Shown piece by piece: positions 53,645 to 62,578 of a DNA stretch of 64,000 bases. The notes below the pieces were generated by a model that saw only the letters and a program-made list of their open reading frames with translations, was not told where the DNA came from and did no database searches. The stretch covers positions 4,616,501 to 4,680,500 of the forward strand of contig NZ_CP045354.1 of the NCBI RefSeq assembly GCF_009363435.1, read 5' to 3'. The position numbers and the translations under genes are program-made. Within the stretch, counting starts at the first letter, position 1, and every line of letters begins with the position of its first letter. The stretch is from Labrenzia sp. THAF82. Its GTDB lineage: Bacteria > Pseudomonadota > Alphaproteobacteria > Rhizobiales > Stappiaceae.

Positions 53645-54532
53645 TCAAACAATCGCGTTTCTCAGATCAAACAGGCATTTCGTGAAATCCCTGACCAATT
53701 TCGACCTTTGAATGTCCGGACGGAACAAGAGAAACGAACGAAAATTGACCGACGGGGCAAACGGTCGAACTTCCAACCCTCTTGCAACAAAACCTTCCAC
53801 GACAAGCGGATTGACCAGCCCGACTGCGTCTCCGGCAAGCGCCAAGGCACATGTCGTTGTGGACGACGGTGTTTCCACCACATATTCGGGCGATACGCCT
53901 GCCTCGGACAAAATGGCGTCGAACCTGTGGCGTGCGCGGTCTTCTGGGGCAAGGCCGATCATCGGCTGACCGGCCAGATCTTCTGGGCCAAGAATGTCGC
54001 GCTTTGCCAATGGATGGTGAGGCGACATCGCGATGACGCCGGAGAACCCGCCAAAATGGGTCGTGTCGACGCCGGAGCGGTCGATCTCATCAGCGGCAAG
54101 GCCGATATCAAAGTTTCCATCGACGACCTGATTGCGCACCTGGGATGACGGCAAGATCTGAAGCGTTATCCTGACGCGCGGATTGCTCCTTCTGAATTCC
54201 TGAATTGCCTTTGGCACCACTTCCGCGCCCAGGGCCGATAACGAAGCGACTTTCAAGTGTCCTGAACCGAAGTCCCGGATCGAGGCCGCGGCGGAGCGCA
54301 ACCGATCCATACCTTTGAAACTCTCGGAAACCTCACGAAAGAACAGCTGCCCTTCTGTGGTCGGTACCATGCGACCGCGCACCCGATCGAAAAGTGTGAA
54401 ACCGAGAGACGCTTCCAGTTCAGCAATGCTTCTGCTGACAGCAGGTTGCGTGATCTGCATGAGTTCAGCGGCACGAACCGTCGATCCCGAGATCATAAGG
54501 GAATGAAAGGCCTCAAGCTGTCTGAACTTCAT
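53645..54532 (-). CDS. LysR-family transcriptional regulator
   Basis: A 295-residue LysR regulator. The HTH covers residues 1-60 (FRQLEAFHSLMISGSTVRAA, ITQPAVSRSIAELEASLGFT, LFDRVRGRMVPTTEG), and the effector domain follows with LPSSQVRNQVVDGNFDIGLA. It is similar in layout to the group that includes octopine/opine-type regulators. It is divergent from a cystathionine beta-lyase gene and an exporter gene and is the likely activator of that unit; a matching inverted repeat lies between them. Confidence 0.9.
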   Translation of the reverse strand: MKFRQLEAFHSLMISGSTVRAAELMQITQPAVSRSIAELEASLGFTLFDRVRGRMVPTTEGQLFFREVSESFKGMDRLRSAAASIRDFGSGHLKVASLSALGAEVVPKAIQEFRRSNPRVRITLQILPSSQVRNQVVDGNFDIGLAADEIDRSGVDTTHFGGFSGVIAMSPHHPLAKRDILGPEDLAGQPMIGLAPEDRARHRFDAILSEAGVSPEYVVETPSSTTTCALALAGDAVGLVNPLVVEGFVARGLEVRPFAPSVNFRSFLLFRPDIQRSKLVRDFTKCLFDLRNAIV

Positions 54533-54561
54533 ACTCTGCGCTCACCATATATAAGTTTAGT

Positions 54562-54575
54562 GCATAGAACTATGC
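54562..54575. promoter_or_regulatory. Candidate LysR operator
   Basis: GCATAGAACTATGC is a palindrome with 5-bp arms (GCATA/TATGC) in the 108 bp between the divergent LysR and metC genes. Its position and dyad symmetry fit a LysR recognition site. Confidence 0.45.
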
Positions 54576-54640
54576 CGAACTATTAATTGTTTACCAGTCT
54601 GGATTTTGCTGTAGTCGGGAAAACATTCAAAGGAAGACCC

Positions 54641-55801
54641 ATGCGCGACGCGACAAGCTGCACGATCCACCCTGCCGTTGACCTGTCGGAGTTTTCGAGC
54701 CTGACAGTGCCGACGTATCGCGCATCCACAATCGTGTTTGAAGATGCGCGGTCCTATGCAACGCGCACTCAGCGGGACCTCGACAGCTATTTTTACGGTT
54801 TGCACGGAACACCGACGACGCGAACGCTGGAAGCGCAGATCACAAAGCTGGAGAACGGCCTTCGGTCGGTCATCGTGCCTTCAGGCCAGGCCGGAGCGAC
54901 AATCGTCTTTTTAAGTGTTCTGCACCCGGGAGACACAGTCCTTGTTCCCGACAACGTTTACCCGCCCGTTCTTGATTTTTGCGTCAACTATCTGGAACCG
55001 CGCGGCATCCATCACAAGATCTATCGTCCCGACGGCGAAGGCATCGAAAATCTGATTGATCCGTCAGTCAAACTGATCTGGGCGGAAACGCCCGGATCAA
55101 CAACCATGGAACTGCAGGATTTGCGGATGATCGCTGCCCTTGGCAAGCGACATGGAATCTTGACTGGAGCCGACAATACCTGGGCCACTCCCTTGCAGCT
55201 GAAACCTTTGGATCTCGGCATCGACTTTTCAATGCAAGCGCTTTCCAAATATGTGGGCGGGCATTCGGACCTGCTGCTCGGGTCCATCTGCGTCAACGAT
55301 CTGGAACTGCGCAAGAAGCTGCGCGACACCATGAGAATGCTCGGCATTGGCGTCTCACCCGATGAAGTATCGCTTGCACTGCGTGGTATCGAGACGATGG
55401 CGGTGCGGCTTGCACACGTGGGAAAAGTCGCGCTGAACCTTGCTGAAGAACTGGCATCCCGCCTTGAGGCTGGATCAGTGCTGCATCCTGCGCTTCCGGG
55501 GTTTCCCCAGCATTTGCTTTGGAAACGCGACTTTTCAGGCGCGAGCGGGGTTTTCAGTATAGTCCTGAGTGAACGTCAGGAACGTCGCCTGGATGAAGGG
55601 CTTGATCAGCTCAAAGTCATGGCAATTGGCGCGAGCTGGGGCGGGACACGCAGTCTGGTTGCTCCCATGTCGGTAAAAGACGCGAGGAAGTTCGGGCAAG
55701 CGGAACATCAGCGGATCTTTTTGCGGATCAATGTTGGTCTGGAGGACCAGGAGGATCTGCGTGCAGATCTCAACAATCTGTTCGACATTCTATCAAAGTA
55801 A
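54641..55801 (+). CDS. metC: Cystathionine beta-lyase
   Basis: A 386-residue PLP enzyme of the Cys/Met metabolism family. YFYGLHGTPTTRTLEAQITK is the subunit/phosphate motif, VIVPSGQAGATIVFLSVLHP precedes the cofactor region, and the PLP lysine is in SMQALSKYVGGHSDLLLGSI; WAETPGSTTMELQDL follows the family pattern. It cleaves cystathionine, or another C-S substrate, to a thiol, pyruvate and ammonia. AGGAAG precedes the ATG at 54641. Cotranscription with the EamA exporter, 51 bp downstream, is likely. Confidence 0.9.
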   Translation: MRDATSCTIHPAVDLSEFSSLTVPTYRASTIVFEDARSYATRTQRDLDSYFYGLHGTPTTRTLEAQITKLENGLRSVIVPSGQAGATIVFLSVLHPGDTVLVPDNVYPPVLDFCVNYLEPRGIHHKIYRPDGEGIENLIDPSVKLIWAETPGSTTMELQDLRMIAALGKRHGILTGADNTWATPLQLKPLDLGIDFSMQALSKYVGGHSDLLLGSICVNDLELRKKLRDTMRMLGIGVSPDEVSLALRGIETMAVRLAHVGKVALNLAEELASRLEAGSVLHPALPGFPQHLLWKRDFSGASGVFSIVLSERQERRLDEGLDQLKVMAIGASWGGTRSLVAPMSVKDARKFGQAEHQRIFLRINVGLEDQEDLRADLNNLFDILSK

Positions 55802-55852
55802 GCGGCCCATCGTCGAGTGAGTCGAACGGTTGAAGGTAAGGATTGGAGCAGA

Positions 55853-56830
55853 ATGACCGCGACATTTGCTACACCCACAAGACAATCCGCTGACATTCAC
55901 CTTCGCTGGATTGGTCGGCTAGTCGGAATGAAGCTGACCGGCACTTCCGGTGGTCCACAGACAAAAACACTGGGCCTTGTCTCTGGTGCTGTTGTTTTGT
56001 GGGCGAGTTGGCCGGCGCTTGCAACGGCGGTCGGTCCTGCACCGCCATTCCTGACCTTGGGTGCATCAGCACTGATCGGATTTTTGTTCTCCCTTTTGCT
56101 GGCAGCTCGAAAAGGTGCAGCTCACACATTCCTGTCCTTGCCGTTCAAGACGATGGTTTTCGTTGCCCTTGGGCTGATGGGCAACAACGCATTCTATATT
56201 GCCGCCATTGGACGGATCGGGCCGGCTGAGGCCAATGTCGTCCACTATCTCTGGCCGGTCTTTCTCGTGCTGCTCGCGTCCATGTTGCAGCAACGCTTGC
56301 CGTCTTTGCTTCAGGCGCTTGGCGTTGCTTTCGGATTTGTGGGGGTTGCGGTTGCCCTCTATCCTCAGATGGCAGGAAGCCTTGATGGCATTGGAGTGCT
56401 GCTTGGTGTCTTTGGCGCTCTGACCTTCGCGGTCTATTCTGTCGGTCGCTCTCTGGCCAGGATCGAAACGAATGTCGTCGGGCCATCGCTCGGACTTGCC
56501 GGGCTCGCCGCACTCAGCGCACATTTTGCCATCGAACCTGCCTACTGGCCGTCCGCCACGGAATGGCTTGCGATCGTTCTCATGGGCATCGGCCCGTTCA
56601 CGGTTGCAAATATGTTGTGGGACAAAGCCACGCGATCAGGTTCTGCAGCGGCAATTTCCAGCTTCGCCTTTCTGACCCCGCTTGTCGCCATGGGGCTGCT
56701 GGCTGCGTTCGGACTTGGCAATGTTACCTCAAACACAATTGTTGGAGCGCTGTTTGCCATCGCCGGAGCCTTGTTGAGTTCAACTTCCAGGCGAAGCGCA
56801 ACACCTGGCCAGCACGAAGGTAAAGACTGA
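55853..56830 (+). CDS. EamA/DMT-family exporter
   Basis: A 325-residue membrane protein with about ten helices in two EamA repeats (VVLWASWPALATAVG, MVFVALGLMGNNAFYIAAIG, ANVVHYLWPVFLVLLASMLQ; then GVLLGVFGALTFAVYSVGRS). EamA proteins export amino acids and other metabolites. GGAGCAGA precedes the ATG at 55853. Next to metC it probably exports a sulfur amino acid or related product; this is inference. Confidence 0.88.
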   Translation: MTATFATPTRQSADIHLRWIGRLVGMKLTGTSGGPQTKTLGLVSGAVVLWASWPALATAVGPAPPFLTLGASALIGFLFSLLLAARKGAAHTFLSLPFKTMVFVALGLMGNNAFYIAAIGRIGPAEANVVHYLWPVFLVLLASMLQQRLPSLLQALGVAFGFVGVAVALYPQMAGSLDGIGVLLGVFGALTFAVYSVGRSLARIETNVVGPSLGLAGLAALSAHFAIEPAYWPSATEWLAIVLMGIGPFTVANMLWDKATRSGSAAAISSFAFLTPLVAMGLLAAFGLGNVTSNTIVGALFAIAGALLSSTSRRSATPGQHEGKD

Positions 56831-56860
56831 ACATCATCGGCTTGAAAGTTGAGCTGCCTG

Positions 56861-57055
56861 TCATTCGCTTGCTTCAAAAATATCTTCAATCTTCTTTTCA
56901 AACAGCTGAGCGATCTTGAAGGCCAACGGCAGCGATGGATCGTAGCGTCCCGCCTCGATGGCGTTGATGGTTTGCCGGGAAACACTCAAGTAGTCCCCAA
57001 GGACAGCCTGGGACCAGCCCCGTTCTGCCCGCAGGGCCTTCAAGCGGTTCTTCAT
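56861..57055 (-). CDS. Small XRE-family regulator
   Basis: A 64-residue protein that is a single Cro/C1 helix-turn-helix (NRLKALRAERGWSQAVLGDY, LSVSRQTINAIEAGRYDPSL then PLAFKIAQLFEKKIEDIFE). Such short HTH proteins, similar to YozG, are often cotranscribed with a small membrane protein. The start codon overlaps the stop of the upstream membrane protein gene (TGATG), so they are translationally coupled. It probably binds the palindrome upstream of that gene. Confidence 0.92.
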   Translation of the reverse strand: MKNRLKALRAERGWSQAVLGDYLSVSRQTINAIEAGRYDPSLPLAFKIAQLFEKKIEDIFEASE

Positions 57056-57453
57056 CAAAACACGCCTTCACGTTTCGATATCAGCGTGGTCGCCAAACCC
57101 TGCACCGCCCAGAAGATCGGCAACAGCCAGAACACCGGTAGTCTCGGTACGTCAGCCAACCTTTCCAGCTGTCCCCATCCCGATGCGATCATCATCACGC
57201 AGGCTATTCCAACGAGCGTTCCCTTGATTTGTATCAGGCGAAGAAATTCGTCGAGTTCCATCGCAAATCGCCATTGCGCCCAAAATGCAATGAAAATTGC
57301 CACTATCGGGATGAGCGCCAGTGCGTAGAGCGAATAAGCAGGAAGCGTTTCACTACCGGGGTACCATCGGATCGATGCTGTTCCGACAATGTAGACGATC
57401 ATCGCCGGGATGAAGATCTTAAAGAAGCGGGAAGTCGCCTGTTCCGTCGTCAT
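57055..57453 (-). CDS. Small membrane protein coupled to an XRE regulator
   Basis: A 132-residue protein with four membrane helices (IFIPAMIVYIVGTASIRWYP, YALALIPIVAIFIAFWAQWR, IKGTLVGIACVMMIASGWGQ, FWLLPIFWAVQGLATTLIS). No enzymatic motif. It is the first gene of a unit with the overlapping XRE regulator, a pairing seen widely in bacteria (DUF2178-like and similar membrane partners) with unknown function. Confidence 0.75.
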   Translation of the reverse strand: MTTEQATSRFFKIFIPAMIVYIVGTASIRWYPGSETLPAYSLYALALIPIVAIFIAFWAQWRFAMELDEFLRLIQIKGTLVGIACVMMIASGWGQLERLADVPRLPVFWLLPIFWAVQGLATTLISKREGVF

Positions 57454-57481
57454 GTTGAGTTCTCCGAAAATGGAAAGCTTC

Positions 57482-57526
57482 CTTTACATATCGATGATTC
57501 AACGTAATGTAAAGGTCACTTTACAT
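57482..57526. promoter_or_regulatory. Palindromic operator of the XRE/membrane-protein unit
   Basis: ATGTAAAGGTCACTTTACAT (57507-57526) has perfect 8-bp arms around GTCA, and a third CTTTACAT half-site lies at 57482-57489. The cluster sits 29-73 bp upstream of the first gene, in the right position to be the regulator's binding site. Confidence 0.65.
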
Positions 57527-57650
57527 CATTGCGATAGAACCAACGCCCCAGGCGAGCAACATTTGTCGATGCGTTTGAAGCATTGCCACTTTAAGGCGGC
57601 ACCGTTCTGACCTACACTTTGATCCCAATCAGCAACGGGCTTGGCAGGAC

Positions 57651-57890
57651 ATGCTCATTCCAAATCTGAAACGCATCAAGGTCTCGTCCGTTCATAAACT
57701 GAGAAGTTGGCTCGGCAACAGCCCTATCCAAAACCAAAGGGTCATGTTCGTCACGTGCAACAAGACTTCGGCCAGAAAGTTCTTGAGCCGGGAGAGCGTG
57801 CAGAAAACGCTGGCCGAATATGGCTGGGCTGTTGAAACGCGTTATACTTTGAATGGAAATCTGGTGGGTCACGTCGCCTCGCTCTCTTGA
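57651..57890 (+). CDS. Short protein, possibly YdeI/OmpD-associated-like
   Basis: A 79-codon frame. VSSVHKLRSWLGNSPIQNQR then FVTCNKTSARKF and VQKTLAEYGW resemble the start of YdeI-type proteins (LRxWL, K, and GW spacing), though the rest of that family is missing. AGGAC lies close to the ATG. An overlapping minus-strand frame (57612-57920) lacks any family resemblance. Treat as tentative. Confidence 0.4.
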   Translation: MLIPNLKRIKVSSVHKLRSWLGNSPIQNQRVMFVTCNKTSARKFLSRESVQKTLAEYGWAVETRYTLNGNLVGHVASLS

Positions 57891-57937
57891 CGCCCATTTT
57901 GATGGAGACGCCAAAAACACCGCTTGTGAAGACGCTT

Positions 57938-58309
57938 ATGTCAAAGTCATTTCAATGCTCAGCCGTTTACCCGACACTTGCCGTTCCCAATGTTCTGGAC
58001 ACCTGCAACTGGTATGTCGACCATCTCGGCTTCACCATCAGGTTCGTTTGGGGAGAGCCGCCAACACATGGCGCTGTTCTGCTTGACAAGGCTTGCGTGC
58101 ATTTCTGGCAAGGTGAGCCTCAACTGGGTGCGAACTGGCTCTATTTTGACGTGAATGACCTGGATGTTGTTTACGCCCGCGCAACGACCAGTCGGGTGAA
58201 CATCACCCGCGCTCCGGAAACCTATCCGTGGGGAATGCGCGAGTTCAACGCCGTCGATTTAAATGGGTACAACATCCGATTTGGACAGCACATGGGTTCT
58301 GACGGCTGA
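57938..58309 (+). CDS. VOC-family protein
   Basis: A 123-residue glyoxalase-fold protein. YPTLAVPNVLDTCNWYVDHL, GAVLLDKACVHFWQGEP, NWLYFDVNDLDVVYARA and REFNAVDLNGYNIRFGQHMG follow the family pattern. The start may be ATG 57938 (GAAGACG upstream) or an in-frame ATG at 57902. Bleomycin-resistance-like proteins of this kind bind or modify small molecules; the substrate is unknown. Confidence 0.78.
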   Translation: MSKSFQCSAVYPTLAVPNVLDTCNWYVDHLGFTIRFVWGEPPTHGAVLLDKACVHFWQGEPQLGANWLYFDVNDLDVVYARATTSRVNITRAPETYPWGMREFNAVDLNGYNIRFGQHMGSDG

Positions 58310-58408
58310 CCGCCTTAAACCGACTGGAAGAGGTCGCAGTCTTCTTGTTTCGAGCAGAGCCCGAGCTGATCACTGTAACACTATTTGGAAATTCACCAGC
58401 CCAGGCAG

Positions 58409-58798
58409 CTAGGACGCCTCAGGGGAATGGCAAACGGCCTCGATGTTGTGCCCGTCAGGATCGAGAACGAAAGCTCCATAATAGTCGTTGTGATAGTGGG
58501 GCCTCAAGCCGGGTGCACCGTTGTCCCTGCCTCCAGCGTGGAGTGCTGCGGCGTAAAACGCATCAACGCTTGCACGGTCTTTCGACGTCAATGCGATATG
58601 CAGCATTCCCCGTGTCGCATTTTCTTCCGCAAGCCAAAACCAGGGCCTGTCGTCGCCGTAACCTGCGACCTTCACGCCGCCTGTGTGTTCCAACGGCACT
58701 TCAAACAACCGTTTCACCCCAAGTGATGCGAATGCCTGATCATAGAATTCCACCGATCGGGCGAAGTCAGTCACACCAAAGGTTACGTGGTCTATCAC
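58409..58798 (-). CDS. VOC-family protein
   Basis: A 129-residue glyoxalase/dioxygenase-fold protein. IDHVTFGVTDFARSVEFYDQ opens the family, then GGVKVAGYGDDRPWFWLAEE, LHIALTSKDRASVDAFYAAA and GAFVLDPDGHNIEAVCHSPE. A GTG start at 58798 is preferred because GGAGAAGCTCT precedes it; an ATG 15 codons upstream lacks support. It converges with another VOC gene. Confidence 0.85.
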   Translation of the reverse strand: MIDHVTFGVTDFARSVEFYDQAFASLGVKRLFEVPLEHTGGVKVAGYGDDRPWFWLAEENATRGMLHIALTSKDRASVDAFYAAALHAGGRDNGAPGLRPHYHNDYYGAFVLDPDGHNIEAVCHSPEAS

Positions 58799-59012
58799 AG
58801 AGCTTCTCCAGATCCCGGTTTCACCTTGCTCAAGGTCTAGCACTTATCTTCCCCAGACGCGCTCCAATTAATGCAAATGGAAAGCGAGGGAGAGTTTGCT
58901 TTGGTCGTTTTGCGATGACGACAAATTCCGCATTGAGCCAGTTCTTTCCGGCCAAGCTTGACGCTTCGCAGCACAAAGACACAGCACGGCGCACTCATAT
59001 CTCGCCCGGAAA

Positions 59013-60437
59013 CTACTGATTGCTCATGGCTTTCAGTGGCGGCGAAACATCGTCCGGGATCGGGCAGGCGTAGGGATCTCGTTCCAGAGTGTTCTTGTGA
59101 GCCTCGATCGCGTTTTCGAGGACTTTAGTGTCTTCAAAGAGATCAACCGCTGTGCCGGCCATGATCTTAGCCGCCTGTGTCATGCCCTTGTGTGCCGCCG
59201 GTGCCTTGCCTTGTGCAGTCAGTTGCCATGTGTGGAACGGGGTTCCAACCGCGCAGGTTGCCACGCGTGCCTGAACGGTCGGGACCGCCCAGCTGACATC
59301 GCCGACATCGGTCGACCCCTCCCCGCCTTCGCTTTGCCGGTCAAGCGGAGCGATAAAATCACAAAGTGCCAGGTCCGGGTCGACGTCCGCTCCAATCCGG
59401 CGGAAGGAGACGGTGATATTGTCTTCGCTGAGTGTCTCGCGGATCTTTTCTGCGAACTCGCGATCACTGTCGTCGAAATCCGGTGCACCGAGCCGCTCCA
59501 TATTGCGTTGCATGGTTTCTTCCAACGGGCGATTGCCGAGGAGGTTCGAGACACCGCTTACCACGCTGGTTTCAACCCGTGTTTCAGTCATTAGCGCAGC
59601 ACCTTCGCCTATTTTGCGCACACGCTCGATCAGATCTCGCAACTCCTTCAGATTGCGCGCCCGGACAAGCTGGCGCACGGTTGCCTTGGACTGCACGACA
59701 TTTGGTGCAATGCCTCCGGCGTCCAGATAGGCGTAGTGCACCCTGGCATCATCGGGCATATGCTCGCGCATGTAGTTGACACCGACATTCATCAGTTCGA
59801 TCGCATCAAGTGCGCTGCGGCCAAGCTCCGGCGCACCGGCGGCATGCGCAGCGCGTCCGTGGAAGGTAAAATCAATCCGGGTGTTGGCGAGTGAGCGTGC
59901 TTCGTTAACCGCCGTGAAAGTTGCCGGGTGCCAGGAGATTGCCGCATCCACGTCGTCGAAAAGGCCTTCGCGCACCATGAAGGTCTTGGCAGCACCTCCC
60001 TCTTCGGCCGGACAGCCATAATACCGAACGCGACCCTTGAGACCGCGTTCTGCAAGGTAGTCCTTGACGGCTGAGGCTGCCATAAGTGCAGCCGATCCCA
60101 GAAGATTGTGCCCACAGCCATGACCTGGTCCGCCTGTTTCCACCGGTTCGTGCTCGGCAACCCCTGCGACCTGTCCAAGCTCGGGAAGAGCATCAAACTC
60201 TCCAAGAATTGCGATCACCGGTCCTTCGTCGCCAGCCTCACCGACAATTGCGGTCGGTATTCCAGCAATACCTTCGTTGATCCGGAAACCTTCCTGCTCA
60301 AGCATTTTCTTGTGTTCAGCCACCGATTTGAATTCGGTATATGCGATCTCCGGGAGGTCAAAAACGCGGTCTGACAGACCGATATAGTCCTCACGGCGTT
60401 TATCCACCAGATCCCAGACCCGATCAGTGTTTTTCAT
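59013..60437 (-). CDS. M20-family amidohydrolase, AbgB-like
   Basis: A 474-residue metallopeptidase. The zinc site motifs are GPGHGCGHNLLGSAALMAA and YGCPAEEGGAAKTFMV, with DVGDVSWAVP and GTPFHTWQLTAQGKAPAAHK near the C-terminus, the order of AbgB (p-aminobenzoyl-glutamate hydrolase B) and relatives. It hydrolyses an amide of a small amino-acid conjugate. GGAGGAAAAC precedes the ATG at 60437. It lies 171 bp downstream of a Dpp-type transporter on the same strand, and is probably supplied by it. Confidence 0.88.
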   Translation of the reverse strand: MKNTDRVWDLVDKRREDYIGLSDRVFDLPEIAYTEFKSVAEHKKMLEQEGFRINEGIAGIPTAIVGEAGDEGPVIAILGEFDALPELGQVAGVAEHEPVETGGPGHGCGHNLLGSAALMAASAVKDYLAERGLKGRVRYYGCPAEEGGAAKTFMVREGLFDDVDAAISWHPATFTAVNEARSLANTRIDFTFHGRAAHAAGAPELGRSALDAIELMNVGVNYMREHMPDDARVHYAYLDAGGIAPNVVQSKATVRQLVRARNLKELRDLIERVRKIGEGAALMTETRVETSVVSGVSNLLGNRPLEETMQRNMERLGAPDFDDSDREFAEKIRETLSEDNITVSFRRIGADVDPDLALCDFIAPLDRQSEGGEGSTDVGDVSWAVPTVQARVATCAVGTPFHTWQLTAQGKAPAAHKGMTQAAKIMAGTAVDLFEDTKVLENAIEAHKNTLERDPYACPIPDDVSPPLKAMSNQ

Positions 60438-60608
60438 GTTTTCCTCCAAGAATTGGCAATAGATCTGCGTCACCGCGAAGATGCGGAGCAGCAGTCATTC
60501 GATTAGTTCTGTCGTTGTCCACCAGGCTGGCCGGCCCGAGCGGACATGGGCACGCGCCCGCGTCCAGTCAGCTACGGGACAGAGGGCCAGGATTTCCGGT
60601 GACTGAGA

Positions 60609-61607
60609 TCATGTGTCCTTCCAATAGTGGCAGGCGACCGAACGCGCATTTCCGAAACTCACAAGGCCTGGTTGCTCTTGGCGACAGAGGTCCTTTGCAT
60701 GCGGACAGCGCGGGTTGAAGTAACACCCGTCCGGCGGCGCCAGCGGAGATGGAATTTCTCCTTCGATTGGAGCGAAGTCGCGTTTGCGCTGATCGAGACG
60801 CGGCGCTTCTGCCAACAGAGCGCGCGTATATGGGTGCTTGGGTGCGCTGAATATGTCTTCGGTCGAAGCGCTTTCCACAATCCGACCGAGATACATGATG
60901 GCAACACGGTCAGCGATATGCTCAACGACACTAAGGTCATGGCTGATGAACAGATAAGTCAATCCGAACTCTTCGCGCAGATCCATGAAGAGGTTGATTA
61001 CCTGGGCCTGGATGGAAACATCCAGTGCGGCAATCGCCTCATCGCAGACAAGAAATTTCGGCTTGACGGCAAGTGCTCTGGCAATACCGATACGCTGTCT
61101 CTGACCACCGGAGAACTGGTGGGCGTAGCGCTTCTTCAAGGAGGGATCGAGCCCCACCTTCCGCATAATGTCGTCGACATAGTCAGACGCTTCAGAGCGG
61201 GAGACAATGCCATGGACCCTTGGGGCCTCACCAATGATATCCTCAACCCGCATTCTCGGGTTCAGGCTGGCAAACGGGTCCTGAAAGATCATCTGCACGG
61301 CAAGGGTTGCCGCTCTTTTCTCAGCGCTCGACATGGTCGCGACATCAGAGCCCTGAAAGAGAAGCCGTCCGGCACTAGGTGCGTGGATACCGGCCACGAC
61401 ACGGCCAAGGGTGGATTTACCGCAGCCAGATTCCCCGACCAGACCAAGTACCTCACCCTGATGGATCTCGAGATTGACCTCGTCCACCGCGTGAACGACT
61501 TCCTCATGGATATCTGCGCCGAGTTTCCGGGCAATCTTTCCGGCAACATCTAGCCGTTTTGCGAAGCGTTTGGAGACGTCTTTGATCTCTACCAGCGGGG
61601 TCGTCAT
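60609..61607 (-). CDS. Dipeptide-type ABC transporter ATP-binding protein, DppF-like
   Basis: A 332-residue cytoplasmic ATPase. Walker A is GLVGESGCGKSTLGRVVAGI, the signature FSGGQRQRIG and Walker B FLVCDEAIAALDVSI, where the usual DEP is DEA; the C-terminal oligopeptide domain GCYFNPRCPHAKDLCRQEQP is typical. It energises uptake with the preceding DppD-like ATPase. The start overlaps the dppD stop (ATGA). The N-terminal insert with ADIHEEVVHAVDEVNLEI is typical of DppF types. Confidence 0.92.
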   Translation of the reverse strand: MTTPLVEIKDVSKRFAKRLDVAGKIARKLGADIHEEVVHAVDEVNLEIHQGEVLGLVGESGCGKSTLGRVVAGIHAPSAGRLLFQGSDVATMSSAEKRAATLAVQMIFQDPFASLNPRMRVEDIIGEAPRVHGIVSRSEASDYVDDIMRKVGLDPSLKKRYAHQFSGGQRQRIGIARALAVKPKFLVCDEAIAALDVSIQAQVINLFMDLREEFGLTYLFISHDLSVVEHIADRVAIMYLGRIVESASTEDIFSAPKHPYTRALLAEAPRLDQRKRDFAPIEGEIPSPLAPPDGCYFNPRCPHAKDLCRQEQPGLVSFGNARSVACHYWKDT

Positions 61608-62578
61608 TCTGCGGCCACCTGTGACTGAGGGTGGTAACAGCGCAGTTCGCGGTTTGCCACCTGCTCCACTGGAGGCGGCACCTGACACGCATCGCTGGCA
61701 AAGCCGCAACGGGGTGAAAAGGCGCATCCTTCAGGAAGCGCCAGCATGTTCGGTGTCATGCCCTCGATCTGGAACAGGCGCTCCCCTCGGTTGTTTGCCG
61801 TCGGAACGGACCCGAGCAATCCGACCGTATAAGGGTGAAGCGGCCTGTCGATAATGTCGTCGGTCTCTCCTTGCTCGACAATCTTGCCGGCATACATGAC
61901 AGAAATCCTGTCGGCGAGCCCGGCAACGACCGCAAGATCGTGCGTGATCCAGATCATCGCCGTCCCGGTTTGTTTCGTCAGTTTCTGCGCCTCGTAAATG
62001 ATCTGCGCCTGAATGGTCACGTCGAGGGCTGTTGTCGGCTCATCCGCGATGATCAGATCCGGTTTGTTCAGGAAGGCAATGGCGATGGACACACGCTGGC
62101 GCATGCCGCCTGACAGTTGGTGCGGATAAGCCCGGAGACGCTCTTCCGGCGAGGGAATACCAACCAGTCCAAGCGCGTCACGGCAGCGTTCCCATGCTTC
62201 CTTCTTGGGCACGGTTTCATGTGCCAGGATCGCTTCCATCATTTGCGTATCGATGCGCAAGACCGGATTGAGCGTCATCATGGGATCCTGAAAGATCATT
62301 GAAATCCGATTGCCGCGTATGGATTTGAGCGTCTCCTCGGGAGCGCCCGCGATATCCTCACCGTTGAACCTGATGGCGCCGTCAACGATCCGGCCAGGCT
62401 GGTCAATCAGGCCGATGATGGAAAAGCCCGTAATCGACTTGCCAGAGCCCGATTCACCAACGAGACCCATGACCTCGCCTTTTCGCACCGAAAAATCGAC
62501 GCCATCGACAGCCTTTACGACACCGGCATGGGTGAAGAAATGCGTCTTCAGACCGCTTACTTCTAGGACAGCCGTCAT
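61604..62578 (-). CDS. Dipeptide-type ABC transporter ATP-binding protein, DppD-like
   Basis: A 324-residue ATPase. Walker [21 protein letters not shown], signature LSGGMRQRV, Walker [16 protein letters not shown] and the C-terminal [20 protein letters not shown]. It is the first of two ATPases of the operon; start and stop each overlap neighbours by ATGA. The transporter takes up peptides or similar charged amides. Confidence 0.93.
   Translation of the reverse strand: MTAVLEVSGLKTHFFTHAGVVKAVDGVDFSVRKGEVMGLVGESGSGKSITGFSIIGLIDQPGRIVDGAIRFNGEDIAGAPEETLKSIRGNRISMIFQDPMMTLNPVLRIDTQMMEAILAHETVPKKEAWERCRDALGLVGIPSPEERLRAYPHQLSGGMRQRVSIAIAFLNKPDLIIADEPTTALDVTIQAQIIYEAQKLTKQTGTAMIWITHDLAVVAGLADRISVMYAGKIVEQGETDDIIDRPLHPYTVGLLGSVPTANNRGERLFQIEGMTPNMLALPEGCAFSPRCGFASDACQVPPPVEQVANRELRCYHPQSQVAAE

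Noticed and set aside
57612-57920. Minus-strand frame of 102 codons
   Set aside because: Overlaps a plus-strand frame with weak YdeI-like motifs; the minus translation shows no family pattern.
58345-59019. Plus-strand frame of 224 codons
   Set aside because: It is antisense to a clear VOC gene and the end of the M20 gene; the translation is Arg/Pro-rich shadow sequence.
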